From Ziziphus jujuba (Eukaryota; Streptophyta; Magnoliopsida; Rosales; Rhamnaceae), in contig NC_083386.1 in the NCBI RefSeq assembly GCF_031755915.1, positions 1,357,501 to 1,421,500 of the forward strand: DNA of 64,000 nucleotides, in the 5' to 3' direction. The notes below the pieces were generated by a model, which saw only the letters and a program-made list of their open reading frames with translations, was not told the origin of the DNA and made no database searches. Below are positions 1 to 11,260 of this stretch, piece by piece; the stretch's first letter is position 1, and the number at the start of each line of letters is the position of its first letter. The position numbers were made by a program, and so were the translations under genes.

Positions 1-1135
1 TCCTTAGGATCATTGAAGAATCCATATTTTGCATGTTTTTGCATTTAACACACATTAAGGGACTTGTGAGGCCCAAAAAAATTGGTAAAATGTGATTACC
101 ATAAGGGTTTCGGTAATTACCGATGAAATCTACGGTACTTTTTCCAAAAAGTATAAATTTATTACCGTAGGTTTCATCGGTAATTACCGAATGTCCACAG
201 TAATCATATTTTTTTTGCCAATTTGAGAACGTTTTCAGACATTTTTGGGTTTTCTCTCCTTAGGATCATTGAAGAATCTATATTTTGCATTTTTTCCATT
301 TAGCACACATTAGGGGACTTATGGGGCCCAAAAAATTGGTAAAATGTGATTACCATAGGGGTTTCGATAATTACCGATGAAACCTACGGTAATATTTCCA
401 GAAAGTATAAGTTGATTACCGAAGGTTTCATCAGTAATTACAGAAGGCTACAATAATCGTATTGTTTTTTCCAATTTGGTAACGTTTTCAAAGATTTTGG
501 CGTTTTCTCTCCTTAGGACCATTTAAGAATCCATATATTGCATGTTCTTTCATTTAACACACATTAAGGGACTTGTGGGGGCCAAAAAATTGCTAAAATG
601 TGATTACCACTGGGGGTTCGGTAATTACCGATGAAACCTACAGTAATGTTTCCAGCAAGTATAAATTGATTACCGTAGTTTTCATTGGTCATTACCAAAG
701 TCCTACAATAATCAAATTTTTGCGCCAATTTGAGAACTTTTTCTGAACTTTTGGGGTTTTATCTCCTTTAGATCATTTAAGAATCCATATTTTGCATGTT
801 CTTGCATTTAACACACATTAGGGGACGTGTGGGGGCCATAACATTGGTAAAATGTGATTACCTTTGGGGTTTTGGTAATTACCGATGAAACCTACGGTAA
901 TCAAATTTTTTTACCAATTGGAGAATGTTTTTAGAACATTTAGGGTTTTTCTGTTTGGGACATTGATGAATGTATATTTTGCATGTTGTTGCCGGAAACA
1001 ACCATTAGCTGAGTCTTTGGAGTCAAAAAATATGTGAATTGATATTACTGAAAGCATATCGGTAATTATTGATGGTGAATCGGGAATTATCGATGCACCA
1101 TCAGTAATCATCTTTGCTTTAATTTTTATCACAAC
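1..1135. repeat. Tandem array of ~255-bp units, each with a long inverted repeat
   Basis: Unit starts recur at about 1, 257, 510 and 764, each opening with TCCTTAGGATCATT or a close variant, and a diverged fifth unit starts near 951. The first three periods are 256, 253 and 254 bp. Unit 4 is about 188 bp because its loop and right arm are missing. Within units 1 to 3 a left arm containing the palindrome TCGGTAATTACCGA (110-123 in unit 1) is followed after about 25 bp by its inverted copy (177-190 in unit 1), so single strands could fold into hairpins spanning roughly 93-205, 348-458 and 601-711. The array may continue left of the window. It lies directly downstream, in the minus sense, of the Ulp1-like relic and may belong to the same mobile element. 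No protein-coding signal was seen. Confidence 0.85.
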
Positions 1136-1361
1136 CGAGGGCCTTCTTTTCTCTTTTTTTATTTTTTATTTTTTTTGTCAAGGGTTATCATTACTAAAGC
1201 TAGGTTTAGCATATTAAGATAACATTAGTATAGGGTGTCATAACATTAAACATACAATCTACATTGAAAGTTTATTAAAGTACAAATCAACAGCACATTT
1301 TTTTCTAAAAAACCTAATGTCTTCCAGGCCAAATGAAAGATTCTCCTCATTGCTCTTATAT

Positions 1362-4300
1362 TCAATAAATTTCAAAGCGTAGACGCCACAACCACCCCTG
1401 CAGAATAGCATTAATGATTAGCATTAATGAAAACCAACCACATGTATTTCCACACGTAAGCACAATAAAACAGCAGCAATAGAAGTGGTTTGAAATGACA
1501 ACACCTTCATACCCATTATCTTGGTGGGGTGCATCTTTGATCATGGTCATTGTGAATGGCTCTAAAGTGGGAGGCACGTACGGATTCTTCTCGTAATATC
1601 CCCCATCCCTCAATAGGTAAGGCGGCATATATGTAAGGCATTCCGCATTGTTCAACTCTTTATTCTGGACATATTTATTTCCCATATTTGGATCTTATAA
1701 ATCAATATGTCGGGCCTTCAAGTCCACACATGCTGCCAACCAATGGGCGCCTCTATTGTTGATAGGGATGTACACTTGCAAATTAGAACATAACCTCATT
1801 ATCCACAAATTGGGAAACTTAGTGAGAATTTTTTTTAAATATATGTAGGGACTTACATAATCACATCTCCGCCATGGCACGCTAGGTTTGGGTGACTTCC
1901 CACACACATAGCTACGAAGTGTCGAATCACATAAATATGTGCTTCAAGATGCCCCCCATATGGGATAACGTCCTTTGATGGATGACTGCCGAATAATGAA
2001 ATAGATAAAATATAAAATGTCATCAATATAACATTAAGCAACGCAGTAACATCCCATCATCTTACCCAAAATAACACGTCTAATATGGCACAGGTGTGGG
2101 TGAACATCTTCTCATTCTCAAACCGCCTTTTTCGTATGAAATACAAAATAGTGTCAATATGCTGCAAAACCACATTAAAGGAAATAAATAACAAGTGTGA
2201 GGTGATAAATAAAACATCATTCCAAACATAGGAACACAATGATTTTACATGAAAATAAAGTATATGACTTACATCGGAAGTCAACCATCCTTTAGAGGTA
2301 AGTAGCTCAGCAAAATATTTCTTCCCCAATGTCATATAAGATGTACACACGGTTGCTTCATTCGGTGCCACCCTATACCACTCATCGAACGCCCTCTCCT
2401 TCGATGCATCAATATGTCTATTAAGCTTAAATTTGACCTTCTTCTTACACGGGTCGGTGTAAGGAGAGATGACATGATGTGACTGATGGTAAATTCTACC
2501 GAATCGGCTTGTATCACCAACGTTATGCATCCAATCCTCCACCTCAATCTCAGCTGATTGGTCATGATGTGGACTGTCAGCTGAAGCACTGATATCCCAC
2601 CCCAAATGCAAAGGCTGATATGGCACCAAAGCCCAGGAATCCTCCACACATGGTCCTTCAGGTACGATAAGCTCAAACGGTGTAGTACAATCATCATCCT
2701 CCTTCCTACCATTGGAACTGTCTATGGGTGCATCAAATTCTTCGGCTTGCTCTCCAAATGACGGTGCCATAGGGGATGATGGTCGCACCGAAGATGACGG
2801 TGAATGGCTGTGCATATGATGTTCGGCCTGCAAAACACAATTGTTATTTTGCAGTTCCCAAACCCTAACAACAAATAATTGCTGAATTACAATATATAAT
2901 TTAATAATGCTGAAACCCTACAGTATACTAAGTTGTCTAAATGATACCTAATGCTTTTGTTGGTCAATAACAGAACTAAGCATCTTCCTTAATGATACCA
3001 TCTCTTTATTTAATTCATCAAATTTTGCCTCCAAGCAAGCAAGCTAATCAATATCAATATCCAAAACATAAGTCAATATATATTAGTACAACATATGAAA
3101 TATAAATTTGCATGCAAGTAACAATTGCATACCCTGAAATTAGCATCTGGAGGGCCACTAGAATGCTCCTCAGCTTTGGACGCATCTTTAGCGCCAACGG
3201 TGGCTATCGGTGCTACAAGTGGTGGTGCCGTATAGCGAACTTCATGTATGTTCACTGCTATTGTTCACCAGCAATCCATAGTCTTCTCCTCATCGGTAGC
3301 ATCTAACCTCTAGTGCACAACATACTACATGAAATGAAGAAAGGAAAAAAAAAGTAAATTTGGAAACAGACTTTGGTAATGTAACTTGAACGTAGACGTA
3401 CCATGTAGTCTAAAAAAATTTGCCTTACATTGCTATTTGAGGTGAACCAATTATGGATAGCAAAATGGCTTGGTTGACTTGTAGCATGCCATCCAAGGAT
3501 CCTCGGACAACGGGTTTCCTGCCGCTCGCCAAATTGGTTACCAAAATCAGGGATTGCTTCAAACCCCCCTAACTACAAAATATAAATTATAGGTTATTAA
3601 ATATAATTTTTAAGTAAACGCTACATGTATTAAATATATTACCGTACTTGAAACGCCAATGGAAAACCTTTTAGGTCACACGACTGTGATTTTTTCTTTA
3701 CTGCACATCCTCTATGCTGGAATGCATTGTGGAATGAGTTGATCGTCTCCTTGTAACTCAGAATGCCCCAAGGGTAGGAATTAAATACCTCGATATTAGC
3801 AACCAAATCAATGAATTTTCTATTTATTTGAACACTCCGATCCATTCCGAGTACACCATGAACTAAGAAATATAGTAATGCAATTCTTACAGCATCCCAA
3901 TCATCCACAAAATGTGTACCCTTGAATATTCATTCCAGTTCAGGCGGTTTCAAGTCAGTCCTGTCATCTAGCAACCTCGTGAGCAGCTCCTTTCCTTTGG
4001 AAATTTGCATATCATACATGGAAGAGTGCCTACAAAACTTTAAGCCACTAATGAATGCGAATTCCCACTTTATAAACCGCAATCTAGATCAGCAGAAGTT
4101 AAACTCCAATACTTCTGGATTGTTGGACACAACTCGTCTGCAAAGCAGGTGATGCACTAGCTGACCAGAGAGCCTAAGGTTCTTCATGTCAAGTAAGTGT
4201 CCAAAACATGTTTGTCTATACTTTTCCAGCTGCTCACTTGTGAGGACACTTGAATTACTTTGTTCGCTTCTATTGGATTCCCGAATGAATGTACCCTAAC

Positions 4301-4857
4301 TTTAAATATATCGGCATCCTGAAAGATCCGTTCCTTTGGAGCATCGATGGGTTGCAAAATGAATTACATAAATGGAACTGACATCAACGATTTAATCATA
4401 CCCTATTTTTCCACCCTAACTTGATAATAATAATTTCCAACTAAATCTTAAGACATATGGGTTCACATTTTTGCACTCGTGGTAATTACCAATAAAACCA
4501 TCGGTAATCAACCTACAATGAACTAAAAAAAATCCTGATGGCCTATCGGCAATTATCGATGGCCATCGGGTGAAGTTTTTCTCGAGTTTTCACATTCATG
4601 AATAAATACTGACAGATGTCTTATCATTTACCGCATAAAACAACATAAATTAATATAAAACTTACCATCTCAGATGGGGGAGAGGAAAGTGGAATGTGCC
4701 CTCGAAGTTTGGTGCTTTCCGTCTCAGCTTTGGATTTCTACCTAGTAGTTCATCGACGCTTAGAGTTGGGTGCTGATGTGCTACCACCACGTCTCTTGCT
4801 TTCCACCTTCTTACCTCCCTTCTTCGGTTGACCTCGCAAGTTCCTCTTTGGTGCCAT
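1362..4857 (-). pseudogene. Decayed transposon-type gene with DUF1985 and Ulp1-like (C48) protease domains
   Basis: Read on the minus strand, a lysine/arginine-rich start (ATG at 4857) stops after 35 codons. A DUF1985-like block follows (about 4200-3640, with GQLVHHLL, WDAVRIALLYFL, FNSYPWG and GFPLAFQV), continuing at 3550-3410. A short coiled-coil-like piece lies near 3010, an acidic linker at 2833-2275, and Ulp1 protease segments at 2160-2060 (HIDTILYFIRK) and 1900-1500. The protease part keeps the histidine (GAHWLAACVDL), the aspartate (HIDLYD) and the oxyanion glutamine (APHQDNGYE), but the cysteine expected after GYD/E is absent. In-frame TGA stops sit at 4089-4091 and 3930-3932. DUF1985-Ulp1 genes of this architecture are known from plant Mutator-like (Kaonashi/KI-MULE) and some CACTA elements. 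The gene is almost certainly non-functional as a protease; the host element type is inferred. Confidence 0.8.
4440..4575. repeat. Diverged copy of the array's palindromic motif
   Basis: GGTAATTACC at about 4470 is followed by an ACCATCGGTAATC stretch and by GGCAATTATCGATGGCCATC near 4545. These resemble the arms of the hairpin array at 1-1135, especially the diverged last unit near 1060-1110. They lie just downstream, in the minus sense, of the first exon-like piece of the Ulp1 relic. This suggests the motif belongs to the same element, although that is inference. Confidence 0.5.
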
Positions 4858-4860
4858 TAT

Positions 4861-5162
4861 AAAGTACAACCTACAAATGTACATTGACAACATTAATAAA
4901 TTTTTATCTACCTTTAACCATATTGTCAACTATGTATATATATATAAATATCCGCAATCCTCAATTTCATACGCTCTCTTCCTAAGGATATTGTGTATGC
5001 CATCTACAAAACATTTACTGTATAGCAGTGTGTTTACTTCTAAATCTTTCTATCTTCTTCTTCTTCTCTAAGTTTTTTTTCTTTTTTGGGGATAAAGTGT
5101 TTGCGTGTTTGCTTCTTGCTAACCATGTACCTAAAATTTTATGCACCGATCTTCTCTCTCTC

Positions 5163-5201
<39 letters not shown>

Positions 5202-5632
5202 ATACCTTTAGAAAGTACTAACAATTAAAAAGTACTAACTCTGGAACTCTCAACTTCAATTCTAATTAATCATAAAGTATTTTTCTCTTATCTCTAAGTA
5301 CTGATTTTTAGTAATAAATTACCCTAGCAAAAAGGAAGAAGAAAAAACTTAAAAGAAAAAGAAGGTCTGAAAAGCAACTAAGATTTCTAATGCAGCTATA
5401 GTCTAAAGTGGGGTTTTAATATAAAAACCCACAATTGTGGCCAACTATGATGCTACATGCAGAAGCAGATAAAGTGAAATATTGAAATGATTGGAGAGGA
5501 AGTAGTCAATTCACCCAAAATAGAAAAACAAGAAAGTGAAGTATAGAGGTGGAAGACTACATAGAAGCTACGTAATAGACAGATTGTTATAAGCCAATCA
5601 AAAGCAGCCCTTAGACTGTATATATACATATC
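4861..5632. other. Intergenic, no gene seen; (TA)n tract
   Basis: AT-rich DNA between the Ulp1 relic and the first solo LTR. It contains a (CT)n/(TA)n microsatellite at about 5152-5199. The short open frames here are low-complexity translations with no family resemblance. Confidence 0.7.
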
Positions 5633-5637
5633 ATATT

Positions 5638-8552
5638 TGTCAGGACCCGTCCAAAATTCCTCACCGGAACCCTAGACAAACCCTGATCCCAGGGAAACCC
5701 TACCGGACCTTCCAATGGAAAATCCGGCAGAAGCTCTCCTAAGGGTTAGACTTACCATAAATTTCCTGCACTGAAAACACACTTCTATACACATCCCCTT
5801 ATTCCTCCCACTTTACTACAAGTTGATTCCACAAATTTATAGCACTCCAAAATCACAGTAAATCAGTGCATAAATACTAACTACATGTCCAATACAGTAT
5901 ACAGAGTATTATACAATAAATGTGGAATTAGTAAAATGACAGATAAGGAAGTAATACGAGATGAAGAGGAAAAAGGGAAGAAATACTTCTTGGACTTTCG
6001 GCAAACAACTGAGACGTTGGGCTCGCCCCGAATGATCAACATCTCCCAACCTGGACCTAGGGGAACGGAATTTAAAAACGTGAGATGCTAATCATCTCAG
6101 TGAGTGATCCTATCTACTGTACACTTTTTAATATTAATAATAAAACAAGTAAAGGAATTTAATTAATCAATACCAAACAGTTAAATAAATAAATAATAAA
6201 CATTTGAAAGTAATAATTTCTCTCAAAACCCTCACTATTCACTCCATTGGAAATGTTCCCCTTTTAAAACATTTTCACAAAACCCGATATTCGTATTTCC
6301 CGAAAACCAAGGGATCAAATAATTTAATAAGTAATAAATAAATTCCCCAAATATAAATAAAATGTAATAAAATATGATAAATAATTTTGAACACTTTGGG
6401 GTTTGAAATTTCCATCCAAAAATTTATACTTGACGCACCACACCATAGACCAGTGATGTCCTCCGATACCCAGCGTCCCGAGCACCGACTTTCGGGGGGT
6501 TAAAGAGAGAAACTTGCAAACGGCACTTCGGCGTCCCGACAGTACCGCTGCTGAAACCGTCATCCCGACCAAGGAGGGGGCGGGTGTGGCCAATATCAAA
6601 CTTGCCTGCCTTCGGTCCAATGGCAACTCACTGGAGACATAATAACTTGCGCGCTAACCACATATACACCGGAACACCAATACTGTATGAGTGTGTCTAA
6701 AATAATTATTAAATTAATTATTACCGTACCGATTTTGCAAAATCACCGTGGGAAATATACCAGTTATCAATTTCACCATCCCACATATTTTTCTCTAACA
6801 TTTCCAGTACGAAACCATTGATAACAATATAAAAATAATTTTTTCTCGCAACACGAGGTCCAACAAATAATATTCCACGGGCATAATTATCACATTTGAA
6901 ACCACCAATTTAAACAAATATTTTTCTTAAAATATTTAAACCAATTATGCCCAAAAAATAATATTAAAACCACATACGATTTATTACTGAAAATACCTTG
7001 CTCATGCGGAATAAATAAAATTAAATCACAATAAAATAATAATTTCCCACAATTATAATTAAATTGCACCACATGAGTATAACTCCAAATATCAATTAAA
7101 CACCAATTAAATATAATTAATTACCCCAAAATATTTTTAAAGGTGGGTCACTCACTTTAAGCATGTATATCAGCTAAGATCCTCCGCAGGATCAATTCCA
7201 CTACCCCCATGTGCACCTAAAACATCCACAATACACCAACCAAATATATTAATATTTTAATCGGATAACTCCCAAATGGGTACCCGGAGAGTGAACACAA
7301 ACGACAACCAAAATTGATGAGTAATATACCGAATCGAAGCTTGAGTGACAAGGATCACAGATCCGGTCTTACTTCCCGGAGATCGGACCCAAGGTGGCCG
7401 GAATCTCGTCGGAAAGCTTTCGGGATTCAACTCCTCGATTCTCCCAAACTGTCGTGAATTGGAGGAAAAGGACGTCGGATTTGGATTCAGGAGGTCGAAA
7501 TTAGTGGAGAGGGATCGGCGGTGCCACTTGGTACTCGTCGGAACAGTGATTTCCGGCGAGCCGCCACGGTTACCGGCAACCGTCACCGGCGGCGGCGTGT
7601 CAGGTGGCCGATGGCTGAGATTTTTGGGGGTCTTGTAAATCGAGGGGATAAGGTTCCAATGGGACGGCAAAGAGATCTGGGTTTGAAGGTCTTGCCGGAA
7701 AATACTCCGATCCTGGCGCATCGGAGGTTCGGTGGCCGTGAAATTTGGTGGGCTGGCCGGAAATGAGGAGGTGATGAAGGGTGACTAGCGCGTGTGGCCT
7801 GAAAATGGCCGAAAATGGGTCAAACGGCGGTAGCCGGTGGTGGAGGGGAAAAATCGCCGTCGCCGGAAAACGCTCTGATCCGGGCGCGTCGCCGATCGGT
7901 TGGCTGTGAAATTTTGAGGGTTGGCCGAGAATGGAGAGGCGCTCCAGTCTGGCCAGCGCGTGTAGCAAGAATCGGTCGGAAAATTTGACAATTCCAGCGG
8001 CCGATCGTTTCTCTCTCTCCCTCTCTCTCTCCTCTCGCTCTTTCTCTCTCCTCCCCGTCTTTTTTGCCAAATAAAAGCCACCGTGGGTGACACTGTTCAC
8101 CCACGTGGACCAATCAGGTGTCGACACGTGGCATCACTATGCACTTAAGCCAGATATAATAAAATATTACGGTATCCGGCAAATTTCACACGTCCATAAC
8201 TTTTTAACCGTACGTCCAAATTAGGCGTGCCGCTAGTTTGTGGACTCGTATCGACGAGCACTTTACAACCTTACAAAATTCAAAGCAAGATTCTACAACC
8301 ATAAAAAGTCAGCTCGGGGCACCTTTTGAACAGTTTGAATCTCGAAATGTTTTGCCCATAACTTTCAAACCGTAGCTCCGTTTTCAACGTGCTACTAGTC
8401 TACGAACTCATGCCAACGTGTACTTCATAAAGGTACCTCAGTCAACCTAGAATTCCATCCGAGTCAAAAAGTCAATTTTTGACCCCTTCGGTCAACGGTC
8501 AGCTCGGTCAAAGTTGGAAAATTTCCGTTGTACTTTTGGACGGGGTGTTAAA
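5638..8552 (-). mobile_element. Solo LTR, copy 1 (minus orientation), 5-bp TSD ATATT
   Basis: This 2,915-bp block is the inverted homologue of 10728-13592 along its whole length. Its low-coordinate end reads TGTCAGGACCCGTCC and its other end GGACGGGGTGTTAA, so in element orientation it runs TTTAACACCCCGTCC to GGACGGGTCCTGACA. The canonical terminal TG has become TT through a C-to-A change at 8551 on the plus strand. It is flanked by identical 5-mers ATATT at 5633-5637 and 8553-8557. No internal region, primer-binding site, gag-pol or second LTR in the same orientation is present, so a solo LTR left by LTR-LTR recombination is the simplest reading. The GC-rich segment 7340-8050 holds long open frames on both strands that also occur in copy 2 and are not host genes. 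A 105-bp segment is duplicated inside (7694-7798 and 7862-7966). TG...CA ends and length fit a large Ty3/gypsy-type LTR; the superfamily is not proven. Confidence 0.9.
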
Positions 8553-8557
8553 ATATT

Positions 8558-9033
8558 TATTTTATATTTAATTATTTCTTAACATACAATATATGTCTAA
8601 AAAATGTGCACAGAAAGTTGCAGACTATAATCTGAACATATAGGTTAAGCTGGACTGCAACATGTCCACCACTTCTATATGAGTATGTCAACTAATGTAG
8701 CTACATCTCTTCCCCATACTGCTTGTGTTTAACCTGATTTGGTTATAAAAGCTCAGACCTACCGATACCTATATATGCTATACAAATTATTCACTATATA
8801 TTTATTTTATCTGTATAATTAGTTTAGGGTCAAGGATTTATCTGTATACAAATCAAAAACGAAAAATAATTAGTAGCTTAGGGGTCAAGTACATTTTTAT
8901 AAAAATTCTTCTTTTTAACCCACAAAAGCAGTTTTCTAGATAGAGTTTGAGTATCATGCACTAGTGAGATAACACCTTTAGCGTTAGGATTTAAACTTCG
9001 ATCAGGGGCAAAATCCTTACATACCTAAGTTGT

Positions 9034-9070
<37 letters not shown>

Positions 9071-9170
9071 TATGTTTTTTTATTACAAACTAACATTATT
9101 ACAAACTTACATTATTCTTCATCAAATTCATTGATTTCCCTGCCTTCATCCTTTATTTATTTTCCATGCT
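8558..9170. other. Intergenic, no gene seen
   Basis: AT-rich spacer following solo LTR copy 1, with a (TA)n tract at about 9041-9065. No coding or structured feature could be supported. Confidence 0.6.
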
Positions 9171-9216
9171 CAGGGATGTCGATGGAACCCAAAAAAATAA
9201 AAATTTAAAAATAAAA

Positions 9217-9262
9217 AACGACGTGTCGTCTGGGTGTCGTTCATCCCAGACGACATGTCGTT
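9217..9262. repeat. Short near-perfect hairpin with self-palindromic arms
   Basis: The left arm AACGACGTGTCGTCTGGG (9217-9234) pairs with the right arm at 9245-9262 with one mismatch across a 10-nt loop. Each arm also contains the palindrome ACGACRTGTCGT. It sits in a locally GC-richer patch (9215-9390) in otherwise AT-rich DNA between the two solo LTRs. The function is unknown. Confidence 0.75.
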
Positions 9263-9569
9263 CGCTCCATCTTCAACCTTTATCCGGGTTGACCGAACCC
9301 GCCTGAACCGGTCCCAATCTGATTTTTGACCCGGTTATTTCTCCCATGTCCGGCCACCGTTTAAGGCCAAACCGATCCCTTTTTTTTCCTCTCTTCATTT
9401 CCTACTGATACCCAATATCAATCTATCCTAAAACCTAGGTTATAGTCACTTCCATAAAAAAACTTAAATTTCAAATAAACTTCAAAATTTTCACATTTTT
9501 AACCGATTCTAAACACAAATCAAAAGTTTTAATGTCTCACATTGTACTAAATTTGTAAGTATTTAACGG

Positions 9570-9722
9570 TAAGTCAACAAATAAACACAAAAAAAAAAAA
9601 AAAACCACACGGGTCCACGGCAAGGCAACAAATAAACACAAAAACAAATCCACACCAGTCATGGCGAGGCAAAAAATTAACACAAAAACAAACCCACACC
9701 AGTCCACGGCAACAAATAAACA
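9570..9722. repeat. Tandem repeat of ~45-55 bp, about 3.5 copies
   Basis: The phrase AACAAATAAACACAAAA plus CCACACCRGTCCACGGCAAGG recurs with small indels from about 9575 to 9720. One copy carries a 15-A expansion. It is non-coding and may belong to an unidentified non-autonomous element at about 9170-10075. Confidence 0.65.
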
Positions 9723-9756
9723 AAAATATTAAAACAATTACCTCGGAGATAGCCGT

Positions 9757-10066
9757 TCAAGGGTGCTGAGATGAGATGAAGTTTTGTTTTTTTGTTTTTT
9801 CTTTGTATTTTTTATGGGTGCTGTGATGAAGCTTCTTTTGGCTTTTCCACGACAAGTTTTGTTTTTTTGTATTTTTGTGTATTCTTGTAAAAACAATTAC
9901 TTGATGTACTTTGTTTTCTTTTTCTAAAAAGTAGATTTTTGTTCTTTGTTTGTTTAAAACATAAAAGGATATCCAAGTCATTTTTTATTGTTTTAAGGTT
10001 AAAATAGATATTGTAGGGTAAAAAAAAAATAATAGCAAATGAAGGGGCAAATATCATTAAGCTCAT
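9757..10066. other. T-rich repeat-bearing spacer, no gene supported
   Basis: GTTTTGTTTTTTTG-type strings and the phrase GGGTGCTGNGATGA (about 9757 and 9815) are repeated here. The minus-strand open frames translate to lysine- and glutamine-rich low-complexity sequence, not recognisable protein. Confidence 0.5.
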
Positions 10067-10375
10067 CCCGAAAGGGATATTGGGCTAAATTCCCCTTTAT
10101 TCTTTGGGTAACAAGTCTTCTTTTCTTAGACCCCCATATACATGATTCTCTGTCTACTCATAGCCTGATAACTGAAATGTCAATTTCTAGCCCAGTTTTT
10201 AAAATGGGCTTTCTGCCACGAGGAAGCTGCACCTAATTAAGCACGAAGAGAAAGTTGGACACATGCATTAAGGGAAAGTTGGACTCATGCTTTTTGAAGC
10301 GATCCAATTTCATCCCATGTCTAGAAATCTTCAATCTAACTTTTTGTGAATATACAAAATATTGAGATAACTTGC

Positions 10376-10566
10376 AATTAATATGTTATTTGTGTGTCTA
10401 AGACAAAAAAAGAGGCATAGAAGTTTGAAAGGTTTGTTGTAGATGTTGTATGAGTCTACTTAGTTGACAATAATTAATATGTTATTTGTGGTCTAAGATA
10501 AAATAAGAGGCATAGAAGTTTGAAAGGCTTGATGTAGATGTGGCATAAGACTACTTAGTTGACAAT
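10376..10566. repeat. ~96-bp tandem duplication
   Basis: 10376-10470 and 10472-10566 are near-identical, each running from AATTAATATGTTATTTGTG to TACTTAGTTGACAAT with a few substitutions and small indels. No coding content was seen. It is a recent local duplication beside solo LTR copy 2. Confidence 0.85.
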
Positions 10567-10727
10567 CAAATAAAAAATCAGCTTTAAATTGTTTCTGTCC
10601 AAACAAATAATTAATGATGTGTTTATTTATTTTTTAAAAAATGAACACAATTAATGAAATGTTTGTTTAGTTAATTGTCTATAGAGGTTCTAATTAAAAG
10701 CATGTATACATTTTGACAGTGATTATT

Positions 10728-11229
10728 TGTAACACCCCGTCCCAAACCACATCGGAATTATTGCACGTTGACCGAGGTTGACCGTTGACTGAGTGGATCA
10801 AAAGTTGACTTTTTGTTCCAGTTGAAATTTTTAGTTGACCGTGGTACCGTAGCAAAGTACATGATGCCCCGAGTTCGTAGAGTAGTAGCACGTCAAAAAC
10901 GGAGCTACGGTTTGAAAGTTATGGGCAAAACAAGTCGAGATTCAAACTGTCCAAAAGGTGCCGGAGTTGACTTTTTATGGTTGTAGAATTTTGTTTTGAC
11001 TTTTGTATGGTTGTAAAATACTCATTGATACAAGTTCATAGACTGGCGGCACGCTTAAATTGGACATCTGGTTAAAAGTTTATGGACATGTGAAGTCTTC
11101 CGAATACCATAATATTTTAATATATCTGGCTTAAGTGAACAGTGACGCCACATGTTGAAATCTGAGAGGTCCACATGGGTGAACAGTGTCACCCACGGTG
11201 GCTTTTATTTTGGCAAAACGGGGAGGGAG

Positions 11230-11260
<31 letters not shown>

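Noticed and set aside
7257..8127. Long open frames as host genes (97-175 aa)
   Set aside because: They lie inside solo LTR copy 1, occur on both strands, have matching frames in copy 2, and are rich in simple CT/GA-derived residues.
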